Shown: one piece after another, positions 15,834 through 22,637 of the stretch
How the letters are laid out: every line of letters begins with the position of its first letter
Position numbering within the stretch: position 1 is the stretch's first letter
IMG/VR virus record: IMGVR_UViG_3300037258_000189
Location: 1 to 58,169 of that record
Reading direction: 5' to 3' (one strand)
Source of the DNA: a virus
Length of the DNA: 58,169 nucleotides
Program-made: the position numbers and the translations under genes
Notes under the pieces: model-generated
Told to the model about the DNA's origin: nothing
The model's database searches: none
The model's input: only the letters and a program-made list of their open reading frames with translations

Positions 15834-16642
15834 CGTGTGTGTTCATGCGGGGACGCTAGTCCCGCACCGTCAGTCCCCAGCGGCGGGGCTGACTGCTGCA
15901 TGTTGCCATGCAGACCAGACTATATCTTCGGCCCGATTGCAGGTCGGGTCGCTCGGCACTTCGCGCCGCTTGGCGCTACGGGCATCACACCCTAGTCGTT
16001 GAACCTTCTCTGAGCAGGTGGGCACAAACCCCGCCGTTGCGGAATTTCGAGATGTTGCAGTTGTAGCAAAGGACCTGGAAGTTGGTCGGGAAGCCGTTCT
16101 TGACGATCCAAGCATACATGTGCTTGGCCCATCTGAGCGCCGGCTCATTGCGCCTATGCTCGTTCCCGTCGTTGTCGACGTGATCGAGGGTCAGCATCGA
16201 CCGCTCCGTCTCTCCGCAACACACGCACCGATAACCGCCGTAGTGCTCAAACACCTGATCCCGAAGCGCATACGTCCATACGCGGCGACGTCTGTTCTTC
16301 TCGACCTTGTGCTTGTGGTAGCTCTTGTTGACGATCTTTCGGGCTCTCTCGGGGTTTTCGTCCCGTCGCCTTTGTTCCTTCGCCGCATTCTTCGCGCGAT
16401 GGCAGGTCAGGCAGACATGCTGCCGATACTGCTTTCCGCGAAGCCTTTGGCAATAGACCTTGGCGAAATCTTCAAGCGGCTTCTCCGCGCCGCATGTCCT
16501 GCAAGTTCGAACTGTCTCAGAGCTTGGCTGCTGATTGTCTGCGTGATCTGACATGGGGCGACTGTGCCACATGCCCAACAGAGTTTCCAGCAATTAACCG
16601 AGTTATCACCTGCGCGTTGCCGCGCCGGGGGGCTTCTTACAA
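15834..16642 (-). mobile_element. Group I intron (809 nt) in the major capsid gene
   Basis: Splice sites are predicted after T16643 (exon ends ...AAG GGT) and after G15834 (intron ends ACACACG), meeting the group I rules of a U before the 5' site and a terminal G. Joining gives GGT CAA ATG, Gly-Gln-Met, as expected for the capsid family. P1 can form between exon GGGU and intron GCCC (near 16629-16632). Core elements: AATTGCTGGAAACTC (16581-16595), a typical P4-P6 start; GACTA (15993-15997) pairing with TAGTC (15918-15922) as P7, in the familiar AAGATATAGTC context; a P9 hairpin 15896-15913 with a GCAA tetraloop; and two more 3' hairpins. An HNH ORF fills the interior. Unspliced RNA would give a truncated 107-residue product ending VRSKGL. 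Confidence 0.88.
15985..16554 (-). CDS. HNH homing endonuclease encoded in the capsid-gene intron
   Basis: 189 residues from ATG 16554 (a TTG at 16593 would lengthen it into the intron core and is less likely). N-terminal zinc-ribbon: CRTCGAEKPLEDFAK and HVCLTCHRAKN give two CxxC pairs. A basic linker (NRRRRVWTYALRD) precedes the HNH core: YRCVCCGETERSMLTLDHVDNDG, with His of the LDHVD motif, then a second CxxC (LCYNCN). This is the pattern of HNH enzymes associated with phage group I introns. It would cut intronless capsid alleles and drive intron spread. Its 3' end overlaps the 5' strand of intron P7, so coding and ribozyme sequence share bases. Confidence 0.85.
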   Translation of the reverse strand: MSDHADNQQPSSETVRTCRTCGAEKPLEDFAKVYCQRLRGKQYRQHVCLTCHRAKNAAKEQRRRDENPERARKIVNKSYHKHKVEKNRRRRVWTYALRDQVFEHYGGYRCVCCGETERSMLTLDHVDNDGNEHRRNEPALRWAKHMYAWIVKNGFPTNFQVLCYNCNISKFRNGGVCAHLLREGSTTRV

Positions 16643-16960
16643 ACCCTTGCTGCGTACGCCGTGCCGAAGCTGGTCGATGTGGACGAGCACGCTGTCGTTG
16701 AACAGCGGCTCCTCGTTGCCCGACAGGATGTTGTCGCCGGCGATGCCGTCCTGCTGCAGGTCGGCCACCAACTGCATGATGCATTGGTCGCCGCGCTCGG
16801 TGCGGGTCAGCTCGGTGATGCGCTGGATGACGTTGTTCATCCCCGCGCCCACGAAGCCGTTGCTCATCCAGAAATTGGCGTCGCGGCCGGCGATCCAGAT
16901 TTCGGTCGCCCAGACCATCTTGCGTGCGGTGCTCAGGGCACCGAAGTCCGTCGTAGCCAT
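16643..16960 (-). CDS. Major capsid protein, exon 1 (N4 gp56 family)
   Basis: N-terminal 106 residues of the coat protein. ATG at 16960 has GAGGAG 7 bases upstream. Family signature: LSTARKMVWATEIWIAGRD at residues 9-27, then MNNVIQRITELTRTERGDQ, a GIAGDNILSGNEEPL loop and the strongly conserved VHIDQLRHGVRSKG at the end. The frame then runs into TTG TAA in the intron. The break falls inside the conserved motif where other N4 gp56 proteins continue with QM-EQR. Scaffold gene lies 14 bases upstream. Confidence 0.85.
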
Positions 16961-16973
16961 CTGAGGCTCCTCG

Positions 16974-18071
16974 TTACATGTAGCGAGCCCGGACGGCTGC
17001 CGGCAGCGCTTCGATCTCGTCGGTCGTCATCGTGGCGATGCGGCCTTCGTTGATCTCGTTGTCGCTGCCAGCCGTTCCGGCTGCTGCAAGGTTGGGGGGG
17101 TGGTTCGCGAACCGCTGAAGCGGTGCCGCGGCAGGCTGTTGGCCGGGCAGCGCAGCCGGCTGCTGCACTCCGGGTTGGGGTTGCTGACGCTGGGCGAAGC
17201 GCTGCGCCTCGACCTGGGCGATGCGGCTCGGGTAGAGCCACGGTCCCAGGACGTCGGTCATCTGCGCCATGAACGCCCGCAGGCGGAGGGCGTCCGCCGT
17301 GTTGCCGGTGGTGATCGGCGCCCCCGTCTTGGCGAAGAAGTCGATCCCCCAGTTCTCGAGCCAGTTCCACTCCAGGGGCTTGAGCTGCGCGCACCAGGGA
17401 TGCCGCTGCTCGAGGTTGAAGGTGGCCGTGTCGAGGATCTGGGCGTCGGCGATGCCGGGCTGGATCGTCGGCACCTGGGTCTGCACCCAGCGCGCGAGGT
17501 TGCCCTCGCGCAGCGCGGCGATCGCGTTCTGTGCGGCGATCTGGATGCGCGTCAGGTCGGTCGCCAAGATCTCGCCGCGGTCGAACTTGCCCGCGGCTTC
17601 GATCATCGCGTTCTGCTGCGCAAGGATCTGCTGCTCGATCGTCGCCTGTACCGGCTGGGGGGCCGGCGGCTGGGTGCCAGGCTGCGGTGCCGCGGCCGGC
17701 TGTGCGCGCGCAGTGGCGAGCGCGCCCTCCATGTAGAGCGCCCGATTGCGCCATTCCTCGGCCGACGCCCCGTTGGTCCTGGCTGCCGCGAGGGCTTCGT
17801 CCAGACGTTCCTTCGGGATCATGATCGGCTGCGCGCCCGGCTGCGGCGCCGGCTGTGTGCCGGTGGGCTGCTGGACGGGTGCGGGCTGCTGGGCTGGCCG
17901 CTGGCCGTCCTCGAGGTCCGCCGCGCGCCGGGCTGCTGTCAGCGCGGCGTCGTCGAAGTCGGGTGTCGGTGCGGCGGCTGTCTCCGGCGCAAGCGGCACC
18001 GGCTGTTGCGCAGCAGGAAGCGGCGCGCCGCCCGGAAGGCCCGGGAGCGGCGTCGAGAGGCTCGTTGACAT
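16974..18071 (-). CDS. Capsid scaffolding protein
   Basis: 365 residues, ATG start. Very rich in Ala, Pro and Gln, with a disordered N-terminus (about residues 1-85) and helical, charged middle (KERLDEALAAARTNGASAEEW, IEQQILAQQNAMIEAAGKF, TDLTRIQIAAQNAIAALREG). The segment EWNWLENWGIDFFAKTG is the only Trp-rich element. Scaffolds of phages with N4 gp56-type coats are Gln/Ala-rich helical proteins encoded just before the coat gene, as here (14-base gap). It should direct prohead assembly and leave before or during packaging. Confidence 0.6.
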   Translation of the reverse strand: MSTSLSTPLPGLPGGAPLPAAQQPVPLAPETAAAPTPDFDDAALTAARRAADLEDGQRPAQQPAPVQQPTGTQPAPQPGAQPIMIPKERLDEALAAARTNGASAEEWRNRALYMEGALATARAQPAAAPQPGTQPPAPQPVQATIEQQILAQQNAMIEAAGKFDRGEILATDLTRIQIAAQNAIAALREGNLARWVQTQVPTIQPGIADAQILDTATFNLEQRHPWCAQLKPLEWNWLENWGIDFFAKTGAPITTGNTADALRLRAFMAQMTDVLGPWLYPSRIAQVEAQRFAQRQQPQPGVQQPAALPGQQPAAAPLQRFANHPPNLAAAGTAGSDNEINEGRIATMTTDEIEALPAAVRARYM

Positions 18072-18167
18072 GGAAATGTCCCACTATGTCGCGGTTGGGG
18101 TGCGGATACGCCCGCGTCTCGGCCCGGCGGCGGCCCCGACGATTTCGCTCGTCGGCAGCGAACTGTT

Positions 18168-18668
18168 TCAGGACTGGCGGTAGCGGACGATGCCTTCCTG
18201 GTAGCCGCCCTCGCAGCGGTCGGCCATTTCGTCGAGCGTCCACAGGCGGGCGCGCGCCCACGTCTCCGCAAGGTCCGTCACCAGCAGGATCACCGACCGC
18301 TTGTCCTCCTCGGCGTGCTCCTGCCAGCCGCGCCAGACGCTGCTGATGAACCCGTTCACCCAGAGGATGACCCAGTGGCCGTAGTGGTGGCTCTCGCCGT
18401 TCAACTTGACGGCGAGGTCGATCATCCGCGCCAGCACGTCGCCGGGCGGCATGCGCGAGGTCGGCACCACGCCGTTGCAGGCGCCCCGGCCGCTCGCCAG
18501 CATGATGCAGGCATACCAGGCGCCCTCGTCGCCGACGGCGCGCTCGATGTCCTCGGCAAGCTCCTGGAACAGCCGTTCGTCCGGGACGCGATGCAGCGGC
18601 CGGCCGCAATCGACCAGCCGCCGCGTCGTTCCGAGGACCGGCAGGAGTTGCCAGCCGTCGAGGGGCAT
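18168..18668 (-). CDS. Late-region protein of unknown function
   Basis: 166 residues, ATG 5 bases after the preceding stop. Soluble-looking, Trp- and Cys-containing protein; helical segments (FQELAEDIERAVGDEG, DVLARMIDLAVKLNGES) and an aromatic region (HWVILWVNGFISSVWRGW) that could be a membrane-surface helix. Ends with a charged tail (EGIVRYRQS). It lies between a lipoprotein-like gene and the scaffold. No known family seen. The 96 bases downstream, up to the scaffold start at 18071, contain no obvious gene. Confidence 0.55.
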   Translation of the reverse strand: MPLDGWQLLPVLGTTRRLVDCGRPLHRVPDERLFQELAEDIERAVGDEGAWYACIMLASGRGACNGVVPTSRMPPGDVLARMIDLAVKLNGESHHYGHWVILWVNGFISSVWRGWQEHAEEDKRSVILLVTDLAETWARARLWTLDEMADRCEGGYQEGIVRYRQS

Positions 18669-18672
18669 CGGG

Positions 18673-19071
18673 TCAGCCCACGGGCAGCGCCGACGCCGGG
18701 ATCGTCGTCACCGACGGCGCCACGCTGGCCGGCGGCGGGCTCTGCGGCACGCCGGAGACGGCGCCTGTCGCCTTGGCTGCGGCGGTGCAGGCGGACTGCA
18801 CGAAGGCGGCGCTCTCGTTGGTGGCGAGCACCGCGACGATACCGCCGAGCGGCCCGAGCGCCGAGGCTGCGGTGTCGATGGTGGCATTGACCGCCGTGAC
18901 GATCTGGCCGCCGTTCGCGGTCGCCAGCGTGCAGAACAACTGGCCGGGCAGCGTCGCGGCCGCGCTGGTGGCGAGGCTGGTGAGCTGCGAGCAGGCGACG
19001 CCGCCGGCGAGGGCCGCGACGGCGACGCTGGCGAAAAGGAAACGCTTCATGGCTGGAAAGTTCCACTTCAT
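18673..19071 (-). CDS. Exported Ala-rich protein, possible lipoprotein
   Basis: 132 residues from ATG 19071 (AGGAG 10 bases upstream); an in-frame ATG at 19050 gives a cleaner signal peptide (MKRFLFASVAVAALAGGVACSQ). The hydrophobic core of about 15 residues ends in GGVAC, close to but not a canonical lipobox. The mature part is small, Ala/Thr-rich with two other cysteines. Neighbours are a holin-like membrane protein and other exported proteins in the same operon, so it may act in lysis or host-envelope modification. Function unknown. Confidence 0.6.
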   Translation of the reverse strand: MKWNFPAMKRFLFASVAVAALAGGVACSQLTSLATSAAATLPGQLFCTLATANGGQIVTAVNATIDTAASALGPLGGIVAVLATNESAAFVQSACTAAAKATGAVSGVPQSPPPASVAPSVTTIPASALPVG

Positions 19072-19074
19072 GGC

Positions 19075-19605
19075 TCAGGCTCCTGGCTTGGCCGCGGTCG
19101 CGCCGCCAGCGGCCGTCTGTTGCGCGGGTGGTGAGATGCTGACGTTGGGATCGGTCGCCAGTAGACCGCCGAAGGCGTTGAGCACCATCTGCTCGACGTC
19201 GAAGCCGCTCTTGCCGAACAGCTTGATGGCTGCGGGGAAATTGCGGCCCACGTTGTTGACCGCCTGCGCCAGCTCGGGGCTGTGCATGTCGACGGTCGTG
19301 AAGGACTTGCTGGCTGCGGCCAGGGCGCCATACATCCCTTGCGCCTCGTGCTGGACGCCGTCGAGCAATGCCTGTCGCAGGTTTTCGTTCTTGACGTGCT
19401 TGGCCAGAAACGCAGCCACGATCGCCAGCAGCACGGGACCGAGGGCTCCGAGCGCATTCAGCCCAAGCTGCCACCAGGGCGTCAGGTTGACGGCCGCCTG
19501 GCTCACCGCGCCGTCGGCGAAAGCCACGGAGGCGAACAGCACGACGAACGCGACCGCGCACACCACCGCGAACGCGCGGTGGCGCAGCATCATCAGGGCG
19601 AACAT
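19075..19605 (-). CDS. Membrane protein, holin-like
   Basis: 176 residues, ATG with CGGAG 7 bases upstream. An N-terminal hydrophobic segment (residues 10-30, AVVCAVAFVVLFASVAFA) and a second at 43-66 (LGLNALGALGPVLLAIVAAFLA) are followed by a charged helix (KHVKNENLRQALLDGVQHEAQG). This topology, two membrane helices with an amphipathic cytoplasmic helix, is that of LL-H-type phage holins. No endolysin is adjacent; the lysozyme gene is 7 kb upstream in the same operon. The holin assignment is an inference. Confidence 0.5.
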   Translation of the reverse strand: MFALMMLRHRAFAVVCAVAFVVLFASVAFADGAVSQAAVNLTPWWQLGLNALGALGPVLLAIVAAFLAKHVKNENLRQALLDGVQHEAQGMYGALAAASKSFTTVDMHSPELAQAVNNVGRNFPAAIKLFGKSGFDVEQMVLNAFGGLLATDPNVSISPPAQQTAAGGATAAKPGA

Positions 19606-19658
19606 TTGCAGTCTCCGAGGGATTGTGGCGCGCGCGCCGCGCGCCGGTTTCAGTGCCG

Positions 19659-19985
19659 TCAGTGGCGACGGTTCTCGCGGTCATCCAGCATTTCGCGGAT
19701 CTGGTTGAGCGTCGGCTTCTCGGCGAGGATCGTCGCCTGCTTCTCGCGCCAGTCCGCCGACGCCTCGCTCATCTTTCGCAGTTCAGCCCACAGCGCCGCC
19801 ATGCTGTCGCGCCTGATCCTTTCGGCTTCGGTACGGTCGCCGTCGGCCTTCGCGTCCATCGCGTTCAGCCGCATGTGCAGGTGGCCGATGGCCACGCCGA
19901 CGGCGCTGAACAGCAGGCCGCCCAGCGCGATGACGATCTGCCAGAGCCGGTCGGCGCTGGGTTGGCCACCAACGTCCATCGGCAT
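19659..19985 (-). CDS. Membrane-anchored coiled-coil protein (i-spanin or holin partner candidate)
   Basis: 108 residues, ATG with GGGAGG 5 bases upstream. One transmembrane helix at residues 15-34 (WQIVIALGGLLFSAVGVAIG) followed by a long charged helix with heptad pattern to the C-terminus (NAMDAKADGDRTEAERIRRD, WAELRKMSEASADWREKQ). A single N-terminal TM with a periplasmic coiled coil matches i-spanin architecture, and the next genes encode small exported proteins. No overlapping o-spanin is clear, so the assignment stays tentative. Confidence 0.55.
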   Translation of the reverse strand: MPMDVGGQPSADRLWQIVIALGGLLFSAVGVAIGHLHMRLNAMDAKADGDRTEAERIRRDSMAALWAELRKMSEASADWREKQATILAEKPTLNQIREMLDDRENRRH

Positions 19986-20006
19986 TCAGACCCTCCCATG
20001 AAGCGG

Positions 20007-20231
20007 TCAGGACGCGGGCGCGCCGACGGGCAGGCAGTCGCAGCGGATCACCTCGCCGCGGTGCGGGCCGCCGATGACGCGGTGGCAATCAGCCGGCAGC
20101 GATGGCGGCATGCCGATCTGCGCCGGCCTGGGAGGCGGCCAGCGTGTGGCAGGAGGAGGCACCGGAGCGCCGAACAACGCCGGCCAAGCGTTCCAGCCGC
20201 AGATGAGGGCGAGCAGCGCGAGGCGGGTCAC
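20007..20231 (-). CDS. Small exported Pro/Cys protein
   Basis: 74 residues, GTG start overlapping the upstream 23-codon ORF (GTGA). N-terminal hydrophobic stretch LALLALICGW followed by a Pro-rich linker (APVPPPATRWPPPRP) and a C-terminal domain with three cysteines (DCHRVIGGPHRG, IRCDCLP). The compact secreted style fits a short envelope protein, possibly the outer-membrane partner of the neighbouring coiled-coil membrane protein; the expected lipobox is not canonical. Confidence 0.45.
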   Translation of the reverse strand: MTRLALLALICGWNAWPALFGAPVPPPATRWPPPRPAQIGMPPSLPADCHRVIGGPHRGEVIRCDCLPVGAPAS

Positions 20232-20299
20232 TGGCCGCCGCCGAACTGGGCCGGGTTGCTCGACGGGTAGCGCGCCGTCCCAGGATTGCACCCGAACAT
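20228..20299 (-). CDS. Very short ORF (23 aa), possible leader or micro-protein
   Basis: ATG at 20299 preceded by GAAGAG, 23 codons, stop overlapping the next start (GTGA). Reads MFGCNPGTARYPSSNPAQFG and three more residues. It starts 18 bases after the tail-fibre stop. It may be translated only to couple the downstream exported protein, or be a tiny Cys-containing protein. Weakly supported. Confidence 0.35.
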   Translation of the reverse strand: MFGCNPGTARYPSSNPAQFGGGQ

Positions 20300-20316
20300 C
20301 GGCTCTTCTCGGTTGC

Positions 20317-22137
20317 TCAATACCATATGGCTATCGCCCCGGGTGCCCCCGCCCCTCCGGCAAATGCCGACGCGCCCGTGCTGGCGGCGCCGCTTCCCGA
20401 TCCCCCGTAGCCGCTTGCGGGCGCATTGCCTGCGGAGTTCGTCACCGCCACGCCACCGATCCCCCACGGCGACGGCAACCCGCCACCGCCGGCCGCGCCG
20501 CCGCCGTTCGCCTGCGGGTAAGTGGCGCTTTCAACCGTCATAGCCGCAGTGGGGATGATCGGTGTCGCCGTCGCCTGGATGTAAATGGAAATAGCTGCCT
20601 GAGCCGCCGCATTGCCCGTGGTCGAGCCGGTTCCACCCAGACCGCCCTTGGCGATGAGCGTCGTCGCGCCGTAGGTGAATTGCGTTCCACCCCCAGTGCC
20701 GCCGGGGTTGTTGCCGGTTGCCCCCGGCACGCCGCCGGCAGCAATCGCGTATGTCATCGAGGCGCCTGGGGTCAGCGCCGTCAAGAGCGCGCAGACGAGG
20801 TTCCCCGGAACGCCGCCGGCCGCAACCGCCACGCCCGCCGCAACGCTGCCCCCGGCGCCGCCACCGCCTTGCAGACACACCTTAGCAGCCTGCACACCAG
20901 CCGGCACGGTCCAACTCGTCCCGCTCGTCAGGAGCACGTAGTTGCCGTATGTGTTGCCCTGCGGCGTCACTGCCGTCCATGCGACGGCGTTCCACTCCAT
21001 CAACGTGTGCAGCGTCGTGTCGTAGACGACCAGCCCCTCCACCGGGCTGCCGATAGCGGCCCGCTGCGTGCTCGTCATCCGCGGCGGGGCAAGTCCCTTC
21101 GTCGTACCGCGCATATCCACCACAGCAGACGCGTCGGGCACGGTAGTGCCCCCGAACGTCATGCCCGCTGCGGTCCAGCTTTGCGCGCCGGCATCCTCGT
21201 TGGTGAGGAAATACCTGTTGGTGACGTTCGGCAACGATGACATATCTGGCATATCGTAGGCATAGACGTTCGTGATTGTTCCGTTGTTTACCGGATTAAA
21301 TCCGATATGGTTCATGTAAAGGTTGGTCAAGGCGACGCCGGCGCCGGTGTTCCCCTCGAAATATGCGTCATTGGCATAAGCGCCTACCAGAGCGCCGCTG
21401 CCGGTCATCTCGACAGCGCCTTCGCTACCGATGATGTGATCGAGCGATCCTGACCCGGAATAGTTCGCCTCACCCTTGCAGCCGACGATGTGAGCAGCGA
21501 CGCCGCCCGCGCCGCTTCCGGTAGCTACGTTGTAGCAGTTAACTCCAACAACGGCCCCGGTCGTATTCGCTACCGCAGTCGATGTATTGAACCCGTTTAC
21601 TTCGGTGACAGTGCCGCTCGCCGCGAAGGTAACGGCGTTGGTCGTGAAGATATCGCCGTTTAGCTGGATGTTGCCGAAAGCCGTGTTCGCGTAAACGACG
21701 CTCGCGCCGTTGGCTACAACCGTCGTGGCACCGGCACCGGAAAACTGGGGAACGGTGACGCCGGTGCCCGATGCCGTCTTGACCGTGATGGTGAAGGCGC
21801 CGGTTGACTGGTTTAGCAAATTCCAAACGCCGTTGTTCGGGACGACGAAGGTGACGTTCCCGGTCAACGTTCCAGTAAAAATCAGCGTCGGGTTGCTGTA
21901 TTCTGCTTGCAGTAGCGTGTAGCTCCCAGTCGTTTCCGAAAGGGTGGTGATGCCGAGCGCCGAATTGATGTCCGAGGCCAGCAGCACGATGGCGCCAGCG
22001 CGCTCGTTGAAAGAAGCAACTCCGGCAACTCCAGCAACCGGGCTCTGGTTGACCGCATCTCCGGCGACGTCGCTGTTGGCGGCCGGCGCCCATAGCGCGA
22101 ACGTCAGGCAGCCTAGGATGATGTCGAGGCGCCTCAT
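20317..22137 (-). CDS. Tail fibre/adhesin with signal-like N-terminus and Gly-rich tip
   Basis: 606 residues. The N-terminus is hydrophobic and resembles a signal peptide (residues 1-22, ending WAPAANS). Residues 43-63 carry the fibre repeat SFNERAGAIVLLASDINSAL, the same element as in the 395-residue fibre at 5561-6748. A beta-rich stalk follows with repeated GxG/N turns, then a trimerisation-like segment TTKGLAPPRMTSTQRAAIG and GLVVYDTTLHTLMEWN, typical of phage fibre C-terminal modules. The last 190 residues are dominated by Gly-rich loops (QGGGGAGGSVAAG, GGGAAGGGGLPSPWG), like the receptor-binding tips of T-even-type adhesins. Likely a receptor-binding fibre. Confidence 0.65.
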   Translation of the reverse strand: MRRLDIILGCLTFALWAPAANSDVAGDAVNQSPVAGVAGVASFNERAGAIVLLASDINSALGITTLSETTGSYTLLQAEYSNPTLIFTGTLTGNVTFVVPNNGVWNLLNQSTGAFTITVKTASGTGVTVPQFSGAGATTVVANGASVVYANTAFGNIQLNGDIFTTNAVTFAASGTVTEVNGFNTSTAVANTTGAVVGVNCYNVATGSGAGGVAAHIVGCKGEANYSGSGSLDHIIGSEGAVEMTGSGALVGAYANDAYFEGNTGAGVALTNLYMNHIGFNPVNNGTITNVYAYDMPDMSSLPNVTNRYFLTNEDAGAQSWTAAGMTFGGTTVPDASAVVDMRGTTKGLAPPRMTSTQRAAIGSPVEGLVVYDTTLHTLMEWNAVAWTAVTPQGNTYGNYVLLTSGTSWTVPAGVQAAKVCLQGGGGAGGSVAAGVAVAAGGVPGNLVCALLTALTPGASMTYAIAAGGVPGATGNNPGGTGGGTQFTYGATTLIAKGGLGGTGSTTGNAAAQAAISIYIQATATPIIPTAAMTVESATYPQANGGGAAGGGGLPSPWGIGGVAVTNSAGNAPASGYGGSGSGAASTGASAFAGGAGAPGAIAIWY

Positions 22138-22141
22138 CGGA

Positions 22142-22624
22142 TCAGCTCGCCTTCACGGTGATGGTCGCCGACCCGCCGGCAATGCACTTGATCACGCCCG
22201 CCGGCACGAGCCCTAGCGCCGCGTAGTTGATCGACGAACCTTGGCCAATGATGGTGATCGCCGGCGCCGTCCACAGCACTGGGACGGTGCCATCGTCGGT
22301 GCAGGCCATCGTGGCGCTCGCGGTGTTCAGCTCGATCATCAGAACGGTGCGGCGTCCCGTCGGGTTGGTGTTCAGGATGGTCGCCGCGGTGCCGGTCAGG
22401 CTGGTGGTGAGCGGCGTCTCCATGAAGTTGCCGGAGGCGGCGAGGCTGATGTGCCCCGGGATCTTCGTGGTGCCGTCCTTGTCGATCCAGAAGCCGCCAT
22501 AGGTGGCCATGCCTCCCATCGTGCCGACGACGATCTGGGCCGCGCCGCGCAGCGTCGGCACCAGCACGCAGGCGAAGGTCAGGGCGGCCAGGACCACGAG
22601 CGTCCGGGCGGTGAGACGGTTCAT
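22142..22624 (-). CDS. Exported virion/tail-associated protein
   Basis: 160 residues, ATG with AGGAG 7 bases upstream. Clear N-terminal signal-like segment (LVVLAALTFACVLVPTL) then a beta-rich domain (GGFWIDKDGTTKIPGHISL, TGRRTVLMIELNTAS, IIGQGSSINYAALGLVPAG) ending SATITVKAS. It lies 4 bases upstream of the tail fibre, which also starts with a hydrophobic leader. Possibly a small fibre-associated or chaperone-like protein. No family recognised. Confidence 0.5.
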   Translation of the reverse strand: MNRLTARTLVVLAALTFACVLVPTLRGAAQIVVGTMGGMATYGGFWIDKDGTTKIPGHISLAASGNFMETPLTTSLTGTAATILNTNPTGRRTVLMIELNTASATMACTDDGTVPVLWTAPAITIIGQGSSINYAALGLVPAGVIKCIAGGSATITVKAS

Positions 22625-22637
22625 CGGGCTCTCCTGG

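Noticed and set aside
15039-16960. Intein or simple gene-decay explanation for the split capsid gene
   Set aside because: No intein blocks, and the frame has stops next to both boundaries; group I core elements and exact frame restoration favour an intron.
19659-20299. Definite two-component spanin call
   Set aside because: The inner-membrane candidate fits, but neither small exported ORF has a canonical lipobox or embedded arrangement.
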